From assembly GCA_008508345.1 (NCBI GenBank), contig QNGE01000132.1:268510-332509 (forward strand): a DNA stretch of 64,000 nt, written 5' to 3'. Origin of the DNA: Paragonimus westermani (taxonomy: Eukaryota; Platyhelminthes; Trematoda; Plagiorchiida; Troglotrematidae). Shown here piece by piece: positions 53,201 to 59,539 of the stretch (positions are counted from its first letter, which is position 1; every line of letters begins with the position of its first letter). The translations under genes were made by a program, and so were the position numbers. The notes beneath the pieces are model-generated. The model saw nothing but the letters and a program-made list of their open reading frames with translations, did not search any database and had not been told where the DNA came from.

Positions 53201-56200
53201 ACTTTGCAAGAGGTCTGCACAACCAGATGACGTTGTGTCAGACAGTCTGAATGTATGATGGTTGTATACAAAGTTCAGTGTCAGATGGCGTCTAACATAG
53301 TGACAGGTATTTAGAAAATGTCACAAGCACACCGTTCACCGAGACACCAATACCAGTTTGCTTGTCGATCCTAGACGTGGAGGCATGTGACAAACCCGGA
53401 CTGATCACTGGGTTTTCAACACGCTGCACTTGTTTGACCCTTCCGAGCATGAGTCTAATGCGTTGCTCACATTTGTCTAGAAGTGCACTTTTTATGTCTG
53501 CGACGTGATATTTATGATCTACTTTCATTCCCCTATTACTTAATGGTATGATAAACCCTTAGGTTTTCCGTTTCTTGCTGATTCTGTGCCCATGCTGGTC
53601 ACGTGTTGGCGACTAATTTAATGGCGCGTGGAATGAATTTTCACTACAATTTATATTTGATAAATACTCCAATCACCTACAAAAGACAGCTACCGCTGAA
53701 TCGCAGTTAGGTGGGCATGCTGTGTACATAACTCTGCGACACACGTGGGTGACGACTGATACGTACTAGTCACAACAGCGAAAGAGTGGGCTAGCGATTC
53801 AGAATGACCTCCTACCAACGAACTAACGGGTAAAAGTCTCACGAATAGGAGTCATCTCGGAATGCTAGCGGTCACTTGGCAGTGATGTAGCATGGAAGAA
53901 CAACTAACGGCCGGTGCAGAATATACAGAGGTTAATTCTTCGAACCCCTCGGAATGTGATAACTGGTGGATTCGCCTCCATCCACATAACGACAATATCC
54001 ACACGTTTAAGTTCTTCCACAAGACCGGGTTGATTACTAACTAGAATCTGTCAGCTTAAATAGACCGATGTGGGCTCATTACCCAGCACTGACATTTACA
54101 TGAGCGAAAGGTATGCGGTGTGACGTACCAGACACCGAGACTTCTCACCACTCTACAGAAGTGAATAATTACCAGTGACTCCCGTAGACTACATGCCTAC
54201 GTGGCTGGCTGATAGAGCAATGCAGCAGAACTCTGGTAATAGAAATTTGCCTTTCTTTCTAAAAAGCGAAGTTGTTCTGTAAGTTCTGGAGAAACTATCG
54301 GTGGAGCCAGTCAGTTAATTTTCACCTGTCAGTGATTTAAGGGAACAGAGTTGAAACTCACCTGTTGTTATATGGTTGAACTCCACAGCACCTGGATTAA
54401 CGTCAAGCAGATGACTTTTCTCAGATACCTGGAACCTGGTTCATAGTACGCGGGTACATGCTAGTAATCATAACAGGGCGACATGATGAGCAGTTTACTG
54501 CCAGTTACCGAACGACCAGTTGTTATCGGTAAGGGGATAAGCACTGAATACTAAGTCGCTCGTTAAACATCTAGAAGAGAACTTTAAAACCTTCACGTCA
54601 GATACTGTATACACGCAGTGTTACTGAATGAAATAACCACGAACTAAAACGGCTGTTACGCAATTGCAAGTGTCATTGGCTCCCTGGGCTCGTCATCCAC
54701 TGGGTTAATTTCCATTCTGATCGGTGGCATAAAATGTAACATAACCGGCAGGAAGTTCCGGCAACATATGTCACTTGTAAATCTATATACCGGCGCATGA
54801 TATTTTCGTGTCTGTTGAAAGCACAGTAGTTTCAGGTCCTCCCTGAATTGCTTTCGTGCACAGAATGGCTGCTGGAAACTATTATCTAACATTGGACTAG
54901 AAAACTTGAGGGAGCGTTAATTTCTGCAACGCCTGATGACGGTGAACGGCGGTTTCAACTCCATTCCATAGCTGGTGCGAGAAGTTAGTCCACCACGCCA
55001 AGTAACTGTTTCAAATAAAACGCCCTGATAGATCAACGGTACAAGACGTTTTAACCAACTGAGGAACTGGGAATACTCAGAAGTTCGTACAATATCAAGA
55101 GTATTGAAGGAATGGTATTAACGAAATGGTGTTTCAAGTAATTCGATTACAACATCCATGGATGTACGGATAAGCGAAGTCTAACTCTAGATCCTGATAA
55201 CTGCACCATAGCTGAATTAACTAACTTACTTCCAGAATTCGGAAACGTAAAAACAACGGAATCTAAACAAGATTACTTCAGACCTTTCATACACACCACA
55301 GAAAGAACAACAGCATTTAGTACGGAGTATTCCGGTTTCCACTCCAAACTGCCAAACAGCACCAACTAATGTGATTTTCCTTCTGTTTCTCACTTATAAG
55401 GAGCTCTCCAACTCGAGGTTCAGAGGATAGGGAGCGTGCAGCAACAAACAATGTGACCATAACGAACGGGGAAGGAAAGCCACGATCAGATGCACAAGCA
55501 GACGCACATAGTGTAAATCAAGAGTCGCCGAGTTTTTCATGGACAGCAAGCCAGCTTACCGCATATGGCAATAAGACTCACGCACAAACCATGGTATCGT
55601 TCAGTCCTCGACCGCCACCAAGTCGTCCGTCGGCTGGCATATACGATCAAGTCAACATTTGGCTTATCACGTGTCTGGCCGGTGCCGGCTGTATCATTCT
55701 TGTGTCCGTCACATTTTTGGCATATCGATTTCATCTGAAACGCAAGCACGCCTGTTCCTGTTTACAGTCGAGCTGCAGAAATGATCGGAAGCAGCCTTCA
55801 ACACAATTTGTTCACACCTATATCAAAGAAGACTCTTTGGCAGCAGATAATCTTCAAACTTTCAAAGAAGCTGGGACAGATCTACATTACAATTCGGCTC
55901 CATGTGGACCAAGACCGATCAGCAGAGTACAGTCTCCTATCAACAGTCTACGAAGCCACTACACAAACGCGCGATGCAGACCAATTTCACCAGTTATGTT
56001 GGCTAGTAGTCCAATTGGTTTCGCAGGTCATTCGGTCGCCCTGGCCATTAACCCACTGCTTCCGAATTCTGACGTAGTATGCTGTCCACTGCATTCCACA
56101 CTAGCAACCCCCTCAATTCTATGTCTGACTCAAGTTACGAACAACAAGGTTACGACAACCATCACTTCTACAAACTTGGCCACATTTACCACGAATAACA

Positions 56201-56421
56201 CTATCAGTAATATCATGTATGATGAAGAATTTCATTGCAGTGATGACAAAGACGTTATCCAAAATTCACAACTCTGGGAACGAATTGACAGCTCACGGTG
56301 TAAGTCAAATTATACTGCTTTGGAGACTTTCAAATCTCCTTTTACTGGAGACAATACGGCACGTAATTCCACTATTGACTTGTCTCGTTTTAAACAGTGC
56401 TCTGTGGAAAATGCATGCTGA
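19776..56421 (+). CDS. NRXN: Neurexin (alpha-type), C-terminal part: span of eight joined coding exons
   Basis: Neurexins are single-pass presynaptic receptors that bind neuroligins and other postsynaptic partners. Eight exons join without any frame conflict (478, 196, 289, 284, 169, 96, 142 and 1021 nt; 2675 nt in all, i.e. 2 nt of a split codon plus 890 codons and a stop). The domain order is linker, LNS5, EGF3, LNS6, Ser/Thr-rich stalk, transmembrane segment, cytoplasmic tail, as at the C-terminal end of known alpha-neurexins. Conserved blocks include LNDSQWHTV, YGFQGCLA, GGFCLQQW, PGTT, TGDY and YYNGLPL. Introns measure 5391, 1146, 2035, 1514, 5243, 2041 and 16601 bp. The N-terminal domains (LNS1-4, EGF1-2) and promoter were not found in the window. 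CNTNAP/Caspr proteins also carry LNS and EGF repeats, but the LNS5-EGF3-LNS6 blocks match neurexin specifically. No transcript evidence was available. Confidence 0.93.
20254..21969 (+). other. NRXN: Neurexin intron, first part
   Basis: The intron starts with a strong donor gtgagtg. It contains a short AT repeat at 20857-20870 and a CAT-repeat tract at 21848-21883. No exon is recognised. Confidence 0.7.
21848..21883. repeat. (CAT/CGT)n trinucleotide microsatellite
   Basis: Imperfect repeats of CAT with interspersed CGT and CAG units run for about 36 bases. Confidence 0.8.
21970..22400 (-). mobile_element. LINE reverse-transcriptase fragment (same family as the 45-kb LINE)
   Basis: On the minus strand, from 22400 downward, the reading LRISTPVRLRYTVRV, then LNRDCPILPFLFNLVTDEIM and RLKDLDYADNKAL matches RT motifs 4 and 5 of non-LTR elements (GVRQGCPxSPFLFNF and YADD). 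The catalytic YADD is changed to YADN and the GVRQG loop to GLNRD. A later FSIDVATFSKVLF recalls the GMRFAPSKCKVLL segment. Stops interrupt the frame, so it is a dead fragment inside a neurexin intron. Confidence 0.8.
22401..25644 (+). other. NRXN: Neurexin intron, second part
   Basis: No exon is recognised. A minus-strand frame at 24311-24628 has no known domain. GCATGTGACAGCGCAATGGA at 24614 has a near match at 36187. The intron ends with the acceptor ctttggtttttcag. Confidence 0.65.
25645..25840 (+). CDS. NRXN: Neurexin exon: second part of LNS5
   Basis: The acceptor is ctttggtttttcag before 25645 and the donor is CAA/gtgagttc at 25841. Joined to the previous exon it completes an Arg codon (VEILR-NDVSQN). 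The 65 complete codons cover the later beta strands of LNS5, including VLLSMMD, a variable loop rich in Lys, Ser and His, then DLADALFVGGIP, which matches the DLYIGGV strand of other neurexins, and a terminal YGFQ. It ends on a codon boundary (phase 0), which matches the start of the following exon. The variable loop is longer than in vertebrate LNS5. Confidence 0.92.
25841..26986 (+). other. NRXN: Neurexin intron, 1146 bp
   Basis: The intron runs from donor gtgagttc to acceptor gttcttcatgttcttcaag. Nothing else was recognised in it. Confidence 0.8.
26987..27275 (+). CDS. NRXN: Neurexin exon: end of LNS5 and EGF3
   Basis: The acceptor is ttcttcatgttcttcaag before 26987 and the donor is AAGC/gtgagttt at 27276. 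The first residues, GCLANVSVNDRPAQDL, join YGFQ of the preceding exon to restore the strongly conserved GFQGCLA motif. VPGCFD supplies the partner cysteine of the LNS5 disulphide. An EGF-like domain follows, with six cysteines in the order SCLG, HCY, GFC, VEC, AC, QC; GGFCLQQW is nearly identical to the third EGF repeat of vertebrate neurexins. The exon ends after one base of a Pro codon (phase 1). NVS is a possible N-glycosylation site. Confidence 0.94.
27276..29310 (+). other. NRXN: Neurexin intron, 2035 bp
   Basis: Runs from gtgagttt to ctttcgttccacag. It contains the third MITE-like copy at 28470-28575 and no recognised exon. Confidence 0.8.
28470..28575. repeat. MITE-like element, copy 3 (single arm)
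   Basis: The order CAAGTTGAACATCACTCAC, TTGATCGCGGCCTTTGCATT, CAGATCGAATTTCCAGCCAG and GCACTAGACTCGAGATTCG matches the left arm of copy 2 closely. Similarity stops after CTCATTTCATGAG and no inverted partner arm is present. This is a truncated copy in a neurexin intron. Confidence 0.7.
29311..29594 (+). CDS. NRXN: Neurexin exon: start of LNS6
   Basis: The acceptor is cactttcgttccacag before 29311 and the donor is ATG/gtgagtga at 29595. Joined to EGF3 it reads CEK-PGTT, the same EGF3-to-LNS6 transition as in known neurexins. A Ser/Glu/Lys-rich insertion of roughly 25-30 residues follows, absent from vertebrate LNS6, then STGYLRITYTDRP, DEFVLGIQI, LATLMFV and TGDYMHLYM. The Asp of TGDY corresponds to the calcium ligand Asp of the LNS6 site (Asp137 in neurexin-1-beta numbering, from general knowledge). 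The exon ends on a codon boundary. Confidence 0.92.
29595..31108 (+). other. NRXN: Neurexin intron, 1514 bp
   Basis: Runs from gtgagtga to catttgtag. No further feature was recognised. Confidence 0.8.
31109..31277 (+). CDS. NRXN: Neurexin exon: middle of LNS6, up to splice site 4
   Basis: The acceptor is aataatcatttgtag before 31109 and the donor is CCAG/gtaggc at 31278. The exon encodes 56 codons plus one base. It contains ISGFLHVYCDFGGGSVRI, KLDDGFFHRVRGL (the DGxxHxV signature of LNS domains) and LRLSLQVDEHEILHDIP (the L-x-VD strand). It stops after one base of a Gly codon, so the next exon completes HDIPG. This is the position at which vertebrate neurexins insert the splice-site-4 cassette between the LQVD strand and the next beta strand. 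Confidence 0.92.
31278..36520 (+). other. NRXN: Neurexin intron at the splice-site-4 position, 5243 bp
   Basis: The intron runs from gtaggcaa to ataaacaaag and separates the exons flanking the splice-site-4 position of LNS6. A cassette exon here would have to be in phase 1 on both sides and a multiple of three in length. None with a convincing sequence was found by eye. Short open frames at 33091-34225 have no known domain. Confidence 0.7.
36521..36616 (+). CDS. NRXN: Neurexin exon: LNS6 strand after splice site 4
   Basis: This is a 96-nt exon in phase 1 on both sides. The acceptor is ttcttccaatcttgcataaacaaag before 36521 and the donor is ACCG/gtgagttg at 36617. It reads (G)RFGKQFNHQETIWLGH, then NITDFYQGYMTG after joining. 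This aligns with the GRQLTIFNSQATIIIGG...FQGQLSG segment of vertebrate LNS6. The Arg directly after the junction and the Asn of QFNH match, respectively, a neuroligin-contacting Arg and the Asn calcium ligand of neurexin-1-beta. NIT is a possible N-glycosylation site. The exon was recognised by alignment to the LNS6 pattern and by its fit to both flanking phases. Confidence 0.87.
36617..38657 (+). other. NRXN: Neurexin intron, 2041 bp
   Basis: Runs from gtgagttg to acatttcag. No other supported feature was seen in it. Confidence 0.75.
38658..38799 (+). CDS. NRXN: Neurexin exon: end of LNS6 and start of stalk
   Basis: The acceptor is cattttcggaacatttcag before 38658 and the donor is CATCA/gtaagtgg at 38800. 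Joined to the preceding exon it reads YMTG-VYYNGLPLTDIAAG, matching the LSGLYYNGLKVLNMAAE block that closes LNS6. VTQYGNVR follows, comparable to the IVGNVRL segment. The remaining residues up to NSSYHQ start the juxtamembrane stalk, with NSS a possible N-glycan site. Two upstream AGs (ending at 38617 and 38631) would give a conflicting phase with the 36521 exon. The exon ends after two bases of a codon, which fits the 55401 exon directly across 16.6 kb. Confidence 0.9.
38800..40794 (+). other. NRXN: Start of the 16.6-kb neurexin intron
   Basis: Begins with the strong donor gtaagtgg. Ser/Thr-rich open frames at 39427-39664 follow possible acceptors, but none has a donor consistent with the flanking exons. 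No mobile-element protein was recognised. Confidence 0.55.
40795..40855 (+). repeat. Short copy of the Penelope-like 3' end
   Basis: GGAGAACATGGCATGCTTTG followed by GGTCTTCTCATTGTTTTGTT parallels GGAGAACATCACATGAATTG and CGTCTTCTCACTGTTTTATT at 43218-43260, in the same orientation. It is a third, more diverged occurrence of the 3'-end sequence of the nearby Penelope-like copies. Confidence 0.5.
41752..42462 (-). pseudogene. Penelope-like C-terminal part: linker and GIY-YIG endonuclease
   Basis: A 236-residue frame continues the RT. Residues 8-60 contain the family linker (ARRICTEDN, VNGYPLGFI). The endonuclease has the zinc-like CLYKYSCSC cluster (132-140), then YIWRTNRQLAVRIKEH (144-159), and a late TEALAI carrying the expected catalytic Glu. 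In active elements the core reads YIG; here Gly is replaced by Trp. The Arg and Glu-His residues of RxxxRxxEH are kept. The frame ends with TAA just after CEFKMNL. Confidence 0.88.
42499..43071 (-). pseudogene. Penelope-like reverse transcriptase fragment
   Basis: A 190-residue frame with RT motif A as FDVISLFTNIPL (residues 37-48), motif B as DGVAMGSPLGPLLADLFM (97-114), the catalytic motif C as YIRYVDDIPAIF (131-142) and LPYLNILVTRR near the end. The YVDD catalytic Asp pair is intact. The reading is stopped by TGA at its 3' end; beyond it, SVYRTPTWTGQY continues the same protein in the same frame. Sequence N-terminal to motif A is largely missing. Transcription of a functional protein is unlikely. 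Confidence 0.9.
43098..43268 (+). mobile_element. Inverted, internally deleted Penelope-like fragment
   Basis: Bases 43098-43140 (GTATAGATGG, then AATGTCCGAGATAAACTGA) repeat, on the opposite strand, the RT segment at 42972-43014. Directly after that, 43141-43268 repeats the 3'-tail sequence that ends the minus-strand copy at 41533-41665, including TCTGTGGAATTTTGAC, TCCATGTGTGATCAGAATGT and GGAGAACATCACATGAATTG. So an RT stub is fused to the element's 3' end, head-to-head with the larger copy. Confidence 0.8.
43300..44400 (+). mobile_element. Decayed CR1/jockey-like LINE reverse transcriptase
   Basis: Plus-strand pieces of a non-LTR RT occur in order. First DATKFLSNQHQRLFSTSV, similar to the linker before the RT. 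Then VFQKLSKLYTTESPGPELIT with PLLRKKYATEMAGALQ, matching RT motif 0-1 (K-S-GPD-I-P-LLK). Finally IYADDTEMCHMV at 44157, with the YADD catalytic box, followed by KCKLMHLAHFG, matching the NxxKCKVMHLG motif of this class. The middle motifs between about 43720 and 44140 are not readable. Clade assignment is tentative. Confidence 0.72.
44835..47540 (-). mobile_element. Long decayed LINE (endonuclease, RT and C-terminal segment)
   Basis: Reading downward on the minus strand: apurinic-type endonuclease pieces (GVGIALSFKAEHCL near 47.35 kb; CSDAVEDVFYNALVDLLRQT; AGDLNAQCGRL near 47.1 kb), the connecting region at 46312-46803 (rich in charged residues), RT start KDDGGKLISKLTRLLQ with IPREW (46.1 kb), GNNAGIIAVSTTSRLL and GFRPGRG-equivalent residues (45.9 kb), DGVELLPGARL (45.6 kb), MRFA, LRHLWR (45.25 kb), WLGHVFRM (45.0 kb) and GRCCLPGCGPRD (44.85 kb). 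Frames change repeatedly and stops are common. The order is complete for an APE-type LINE. Same family as the 22-kb fragment. Confidence 0.82.
46312..46803 (-). pseudogene. Connecting domain between LINE endonuclease and reverse transcriptase
   Basis: A 163-residue open frame rich in Lys, Glu, His and Arg, lying between the endonuclease and RT remnants of the 44.8-47.5 kb LINE. RRLSSLVRSNAGRQ matches the segment that precedes the RT in flatworm LINEs of this type, and the charged stretch before it suits the coiled helical linker. It is the longest intact part of that element. Confidence 0.65.
50291..50320. repeat. (TA)n microsatellite
   Basis: Thirty bases of alternating AT with a single AC interruption. 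Confidence 0.9.
52072..52086. repeat. (CA)n microsatellite, short
   Basis: Seven consecutive CA dinucleotides. Confidence 0.85.
52164..52293. repeat. Inverted repeat, about 45-bp arms
   Basis: The left arm (about 52164-52215: CAACGAATTAAAACCAAGAG, CAACGTTTCTACC) and right arm (about 52247-52293: GTTGAAACGTTGCGAAACTG, TTTCTTGGTTTCAACTCGTTG) are imperfect reverse complements around a loop with the partly self-complementary CTCTCAG...TTAAGAGA. It may be a foldback element or an end of a retroelement. No protein is encoded. Confidence 0.7.
52797..53105 (+). CDS. Candidate stalk exon(s) inside the 16.6-kb neurexin intron
   Basis: Two overlapping open frames follow acceptor-like sequences. The first follows tttctgtctttcag (exon start 52797) and runs to a TGA at 52934 with Ser/Thr/Asn-rich content, including SSDPSNNFVNLTP and an NLT glycosylation site. 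The second follows cttgtgtgttgcag (start 52955) and runs to TAA at 53103; it is rich in Gln, Ser, Pro and Thr. The second would fit the phase of the 38658-38799 exon, but no strong donor restores the phase of the 55401 exon. Composition suits an extracellular stalk. An alternative exon, alternative terminal exon or chance frame are all possible. Confidence 0.22.
53106..55141 (+). other. NRXN: Neurexin intron, last part
   Basis: No recognised exon or mobile-element protein. Short minus-strand frames at 53292-53528 and 54656-54892 have no known domain. Confidence 0.55.
55142..55369 (+). CDS. Candidate stalk-coding open frame directly upstream of the last neurexin exon
   Basis: About 75 codons stay open between stops at 55139 and 55367 without any in-frame ATG. 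This is how an internal exon would look. The peptide is rich in Thr and Ser and has NCT and NST glycosylation sites; segments such as NVKTTESKQD and TTERTTAFSTE resemble neurexin stalks. A good acceptor (ctaacttacttccag) precedes 55236. A weak donor GA/gtattc at 55327 would leave phase 2, which fits the exon at 55401, but entry at 55236 needs phase 1, not that of the 38799 exon. Another unseen exon would be required. Confidence 0.25.
   Translation, partial: FDYNIHGCTDKRSLTLDPDNCTIAELTNLLPEFGNVKTTESKQDYFRPFIHTTERTTAFSTEYSGFHSKLPNSTN
55401..56421 (+). CDS. NRXN: Neurexin last coding exon: stalk, transmembrane segment, cytoplasmic tail
   Basis: The acceptor lies after a branch-point-like ACTAAT and a pyrimidine tract (tccttctgtttctcacttataag). 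One base completes the preceding codon and 339 codons plus TGA follow. The first ~85 residues are a Ser/Thr/Pro-rich stalk ending in PRPPPSRPSAGIYDQ. A hydrophobic transmembrane helix spans about 55657-55725 (NIWLITCLAGAGCIILVSV...). A basic stop-transfer sequence YRFHLKRKH and a Cys cluster follow. The cytoplasmic tail is about 231 residues, much longer than the ~55 of vertebrate neurexins, rich in Ser, Thr and Asn, with C-terminus SVENAC. The usual 4.1-binding juxtamembrane motif and the terminal YYV-type PDZ ligand are absent. An internal GTAAGT at 56300 could allow another 3' end. Confidence 0.88.
56300..56305 (+). promoter_or_regulatory. Strong splice-donor consensus inside the last neurexin exon
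   Basis: The sequence CACGGT/GTAAGTC within the coding part of the last exon matches the donor consensus GTAAGT exactly. If used, the exon would end at 56299 in phase 1 and the last 40 residues would be replaced by another exon. No matching downstream exon was recognised in the window. Confidence 0.3.
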
Positions 56422-59400
56422 TGCAGTGTTTATGCTACAATTTCCACGCCCTTCTCGACCGTTGTCTTTCAGTACTGTGACATTTATAGGTTATTGCAGT
56501 TTATCACGTAAAACTGAGAACTTTTCGAAAGAAAGCTGTTTTCTCCATGATTAAAAGGAATTTTTTGATTTCCTGCAAAAAGGGACTGGCAAAGCAATAC
56601 AAGATTTTGCATACTGATGGTTGGTAAAATTAGCGTGTGAATTGGCCTGCCGTTATCATTGGGTTAAGGGACACTTCATCGTCATGTTTGAGTACAGCTG
56701 CACCATTCTTGTCATTCATCTAGTGTACGCATGAAGTAGTTTCACCTGGAAGTGCCAGAACGGTGACTATCGCAACAATGCTTGCGCAAATTGATTAATC
56801 AGATGTTAGCCGGCCTCCGATTACTCGATGGTCGTAACAGGAAACTGGCCGACTAATGTTTAGGTATAGATGACACACACTGAAAGTGGTAAACAAGTGA
56901 GAGCTATAAGTGTGTTTTTAATGGAAAATCAAAAATTTAATGGTGAGTATTGGTATGACGTGCACACAATATTCCATAAAAACAGTAATTTCGACTAAAT
57001 TAGCACAAGCAATAGCCTGTGCAAGCTATGCACTGGAAAGCTATTAAGAAGGACGACAGTAAGTCACCTGCTCACTGACTCATCAGAACGGAAAACGTTT
57101 ACACGGTGATCGCGAATGATTGATTTGTACGAGTGAGCAAGATCAAATGGAATGGACTTACTGTTACTGAACCTTTGTAGCGAGTCTTCTCTGGAATTTT
57201 TGTGCGCATGTGACAGAAAACTTCATGATTAGAAAAGACCTGCTTTTATCTGACCGTTTTTTTGCTGCCGCGTCAAACAGTCATCTCGACATGGTCGACT
57301 CTGTTTTCTGATCTTTCGCGCATCGTAAAACAGAATTGGCAGTCAAGCAGTTGGTGCTTACACATTTTTGACTCTCTAGTGAGGACTGCCCTCTTCCATG
57401 GTGTGAAGTTTAAGAAGGTGTAATCCACTAACTAAATATCCGGTAAAACGCAACAGTCTGATCAAAATATCGTCCTGGCGGCACAGTTGATGGCAGTGAA
57501 CATATCGTACACTTGCTTCAGAAACCTGTTGAACAGTAGCTTTAGAGATAAATACGTTATAAGGTTTTGTTAACGAGCAATTCGAAAGGAATTACTAGGG
57601 TTAACTTGCCAGCCCAAATACTTCGCTGCACCCAGTTAAGCATCATTATTGCTATGACTTACCAATTACTGGGATTATGACAATTCATATCTTTGTCCCA
57701 CCGATTTTAGGAAGGCTACGTGAACACAGTGAGAAACTGAGAAACCATATTCTGAGAGACCAGTGAATGATACCTAAGAAAAGTTTACCACTGATGTCTT
57801 CAGGTTTTATGTACGATCTGTAAATGCTGTGTCAACGTTAGTGTGCCGTAACAGCTAGGATTAGGTAACAATGATCACCTAAGTTCAGCCTATACTAGAA
57901 AACCCACAAAACGTGTACAATACCACATGCTCACCAGACAGCAGTGAGAGAAGAGAAATTAAAAAATGTCCTCCAGGGTGACGCTTTCTAGTCTTTGGTA
58001 ACTCATTATTATGAGACTACATAAGTGCTCAAGTTAACTATATCAGAGCAGTAATGTAATGAAATAGACGAATGGATAGACGGCTTACTGTGCCTAAGAA
58101 TGCCGTGAATGACCATTCAGAGAGCCGCAGCACAAACGAGCAGTTTGCCTTTGATAAGAGAAGGGATAACAATATATTCTGTGTTCGAACCGAGCATCAT
58201 TCAAAAGACATCAGCTTTTACTCTGTTGCTCGAAATCGTGAAATATTCTACGCATTCCGTTGAACAGATAGTACTGTCTTGTATTGTTTCTTCCTATTTA
58301 CTTACCTCAAGGAGGTGGCAAAAATTATACACTATCAGTGAACAAACTCAATTCCCAGGTAAACTTTAACGAGAACAGTAGAATATTCGGACGTTTTAGA
58401 TGTTCGCATGAGGCGTCAAAACAATGGCTTTGCATTGCGGTCCATCTACCGGAAACAAGCTTGGTTTTGTTAGTACCCGAACTTACAGTACTGTTTCAAT
58501 CCAGTACAAGCATGGTCCAGATGCAGCTTTGTTTCTTCGTGCAATACGCATCAGTTCGAGATGAACACTGGCCAAAAAGATCTGGTTTTTGATAGCCACA
58601 CTTAAAAAAATTGGCTAGTCAACATTTGTGGAGAAACTCAGCGTACCAACCGGCTACCGCGACGGACTCAACAGCTCTCAATCTGACTGTCTACCTCTAT
58701 TTACCCTGCTAGGGTGGAAACATTATTAATCTGGTTCAAGAAACCCCATTACTAGTGCGATTGGCTTCAACTAAATTGACATTGGCCGTCGAGTAAATCC
58801 AGATGAGGCATCTCGAATCATCTACGAGGTCTTTAAGCCCACTCTAGAGCTTTCAGACGAAGATTGACATTAACGGCCTAGGTCATTGCCACCAGACTCT
58901 GCAACCCCTACTTGTGCGTCAAAAAACGATTTGTACAAACCCTCTAGTTTCTTTGGTCACTCATTCCAAATCCACTCGAAATCCGGGAAAGTGTGAACCA
59001 CTTGACGCGGACGAACGCATGTCTCATGACAAGCGAAACACTGACGCATTCACCAACACTCCCACCCTCACTCAGTACACTGTGATCCGTAGCACGTCTT
59101 TGGTATTTAATGACCTTTTAGACTCATTACGTTTGCATGTATAACTGGCACTCGTTCAGTGTAATTACAGAAGTTTGATAAGACCCAACGAAAGCAGCTG
59201 TGTGCAAAATTAGGTTTATGAATTCTACGGAAATCTGGGGAGGAATCTGGTGAAACCTCGTCTGGTGTTAGCTATGAGGTGCACGTTTTACACAACCCAG
59301 CTGATCACACTATTCAATTCCACCTGGATTCCGAAATCCCCGCTGAAAATACTGCTTGCGCTCGAGGCCAAATCTTATATCGTTTGTGACTTTTCGTATG

Positions 59401-59539
59401 AGTACTGGACTACAGAGATAGGCAGAACGGAGGGACAGTTAAACAATCGGGCCAAAGAACAAGTGGAAAACCTTACTTCTCTCCGTCCTGAACATTAGAA
59501 TGTTAAAACAGAGACTCACTGTTTGGTCCCACATGACAA
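56422..59539. other. Neurexin 3' untranslated region and intergenic DNA
   Basis: The first part should be the 3' untranslated region. Beyond it no gene was recognised. Overlapping frames at 58072-58592 have no known domain or consistent splice sites. Confidence 0.55.
56550..56555 (+). promoter_or_regulatory. Possible poly(A) signal (ATTAAA) of the neurexin transcript
   Basis: ATTAAA, the commonest variant of the AATAAA polyadenylation signal, lies 129 bases after the neurexin stop codon, followed by a T-rich stretch. No canonical AATAAA was noticed nearby. The hexamer is short and can occur by chance. Confidence 0.3.

Noticed and set aside
57060..57100. Hammerhead-ribozyme-like CTGATGAGTC on the minus strand
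   Set aside because: A short stem II can form, but the required GAAA after it is missing and no stem III or cleavage triplet was evident.
58072..58592. Overlapping plus-strand frames downstream of neurexin
   Set aside because: No recognisable domain, no consistent splice sites and low-complexity composition.
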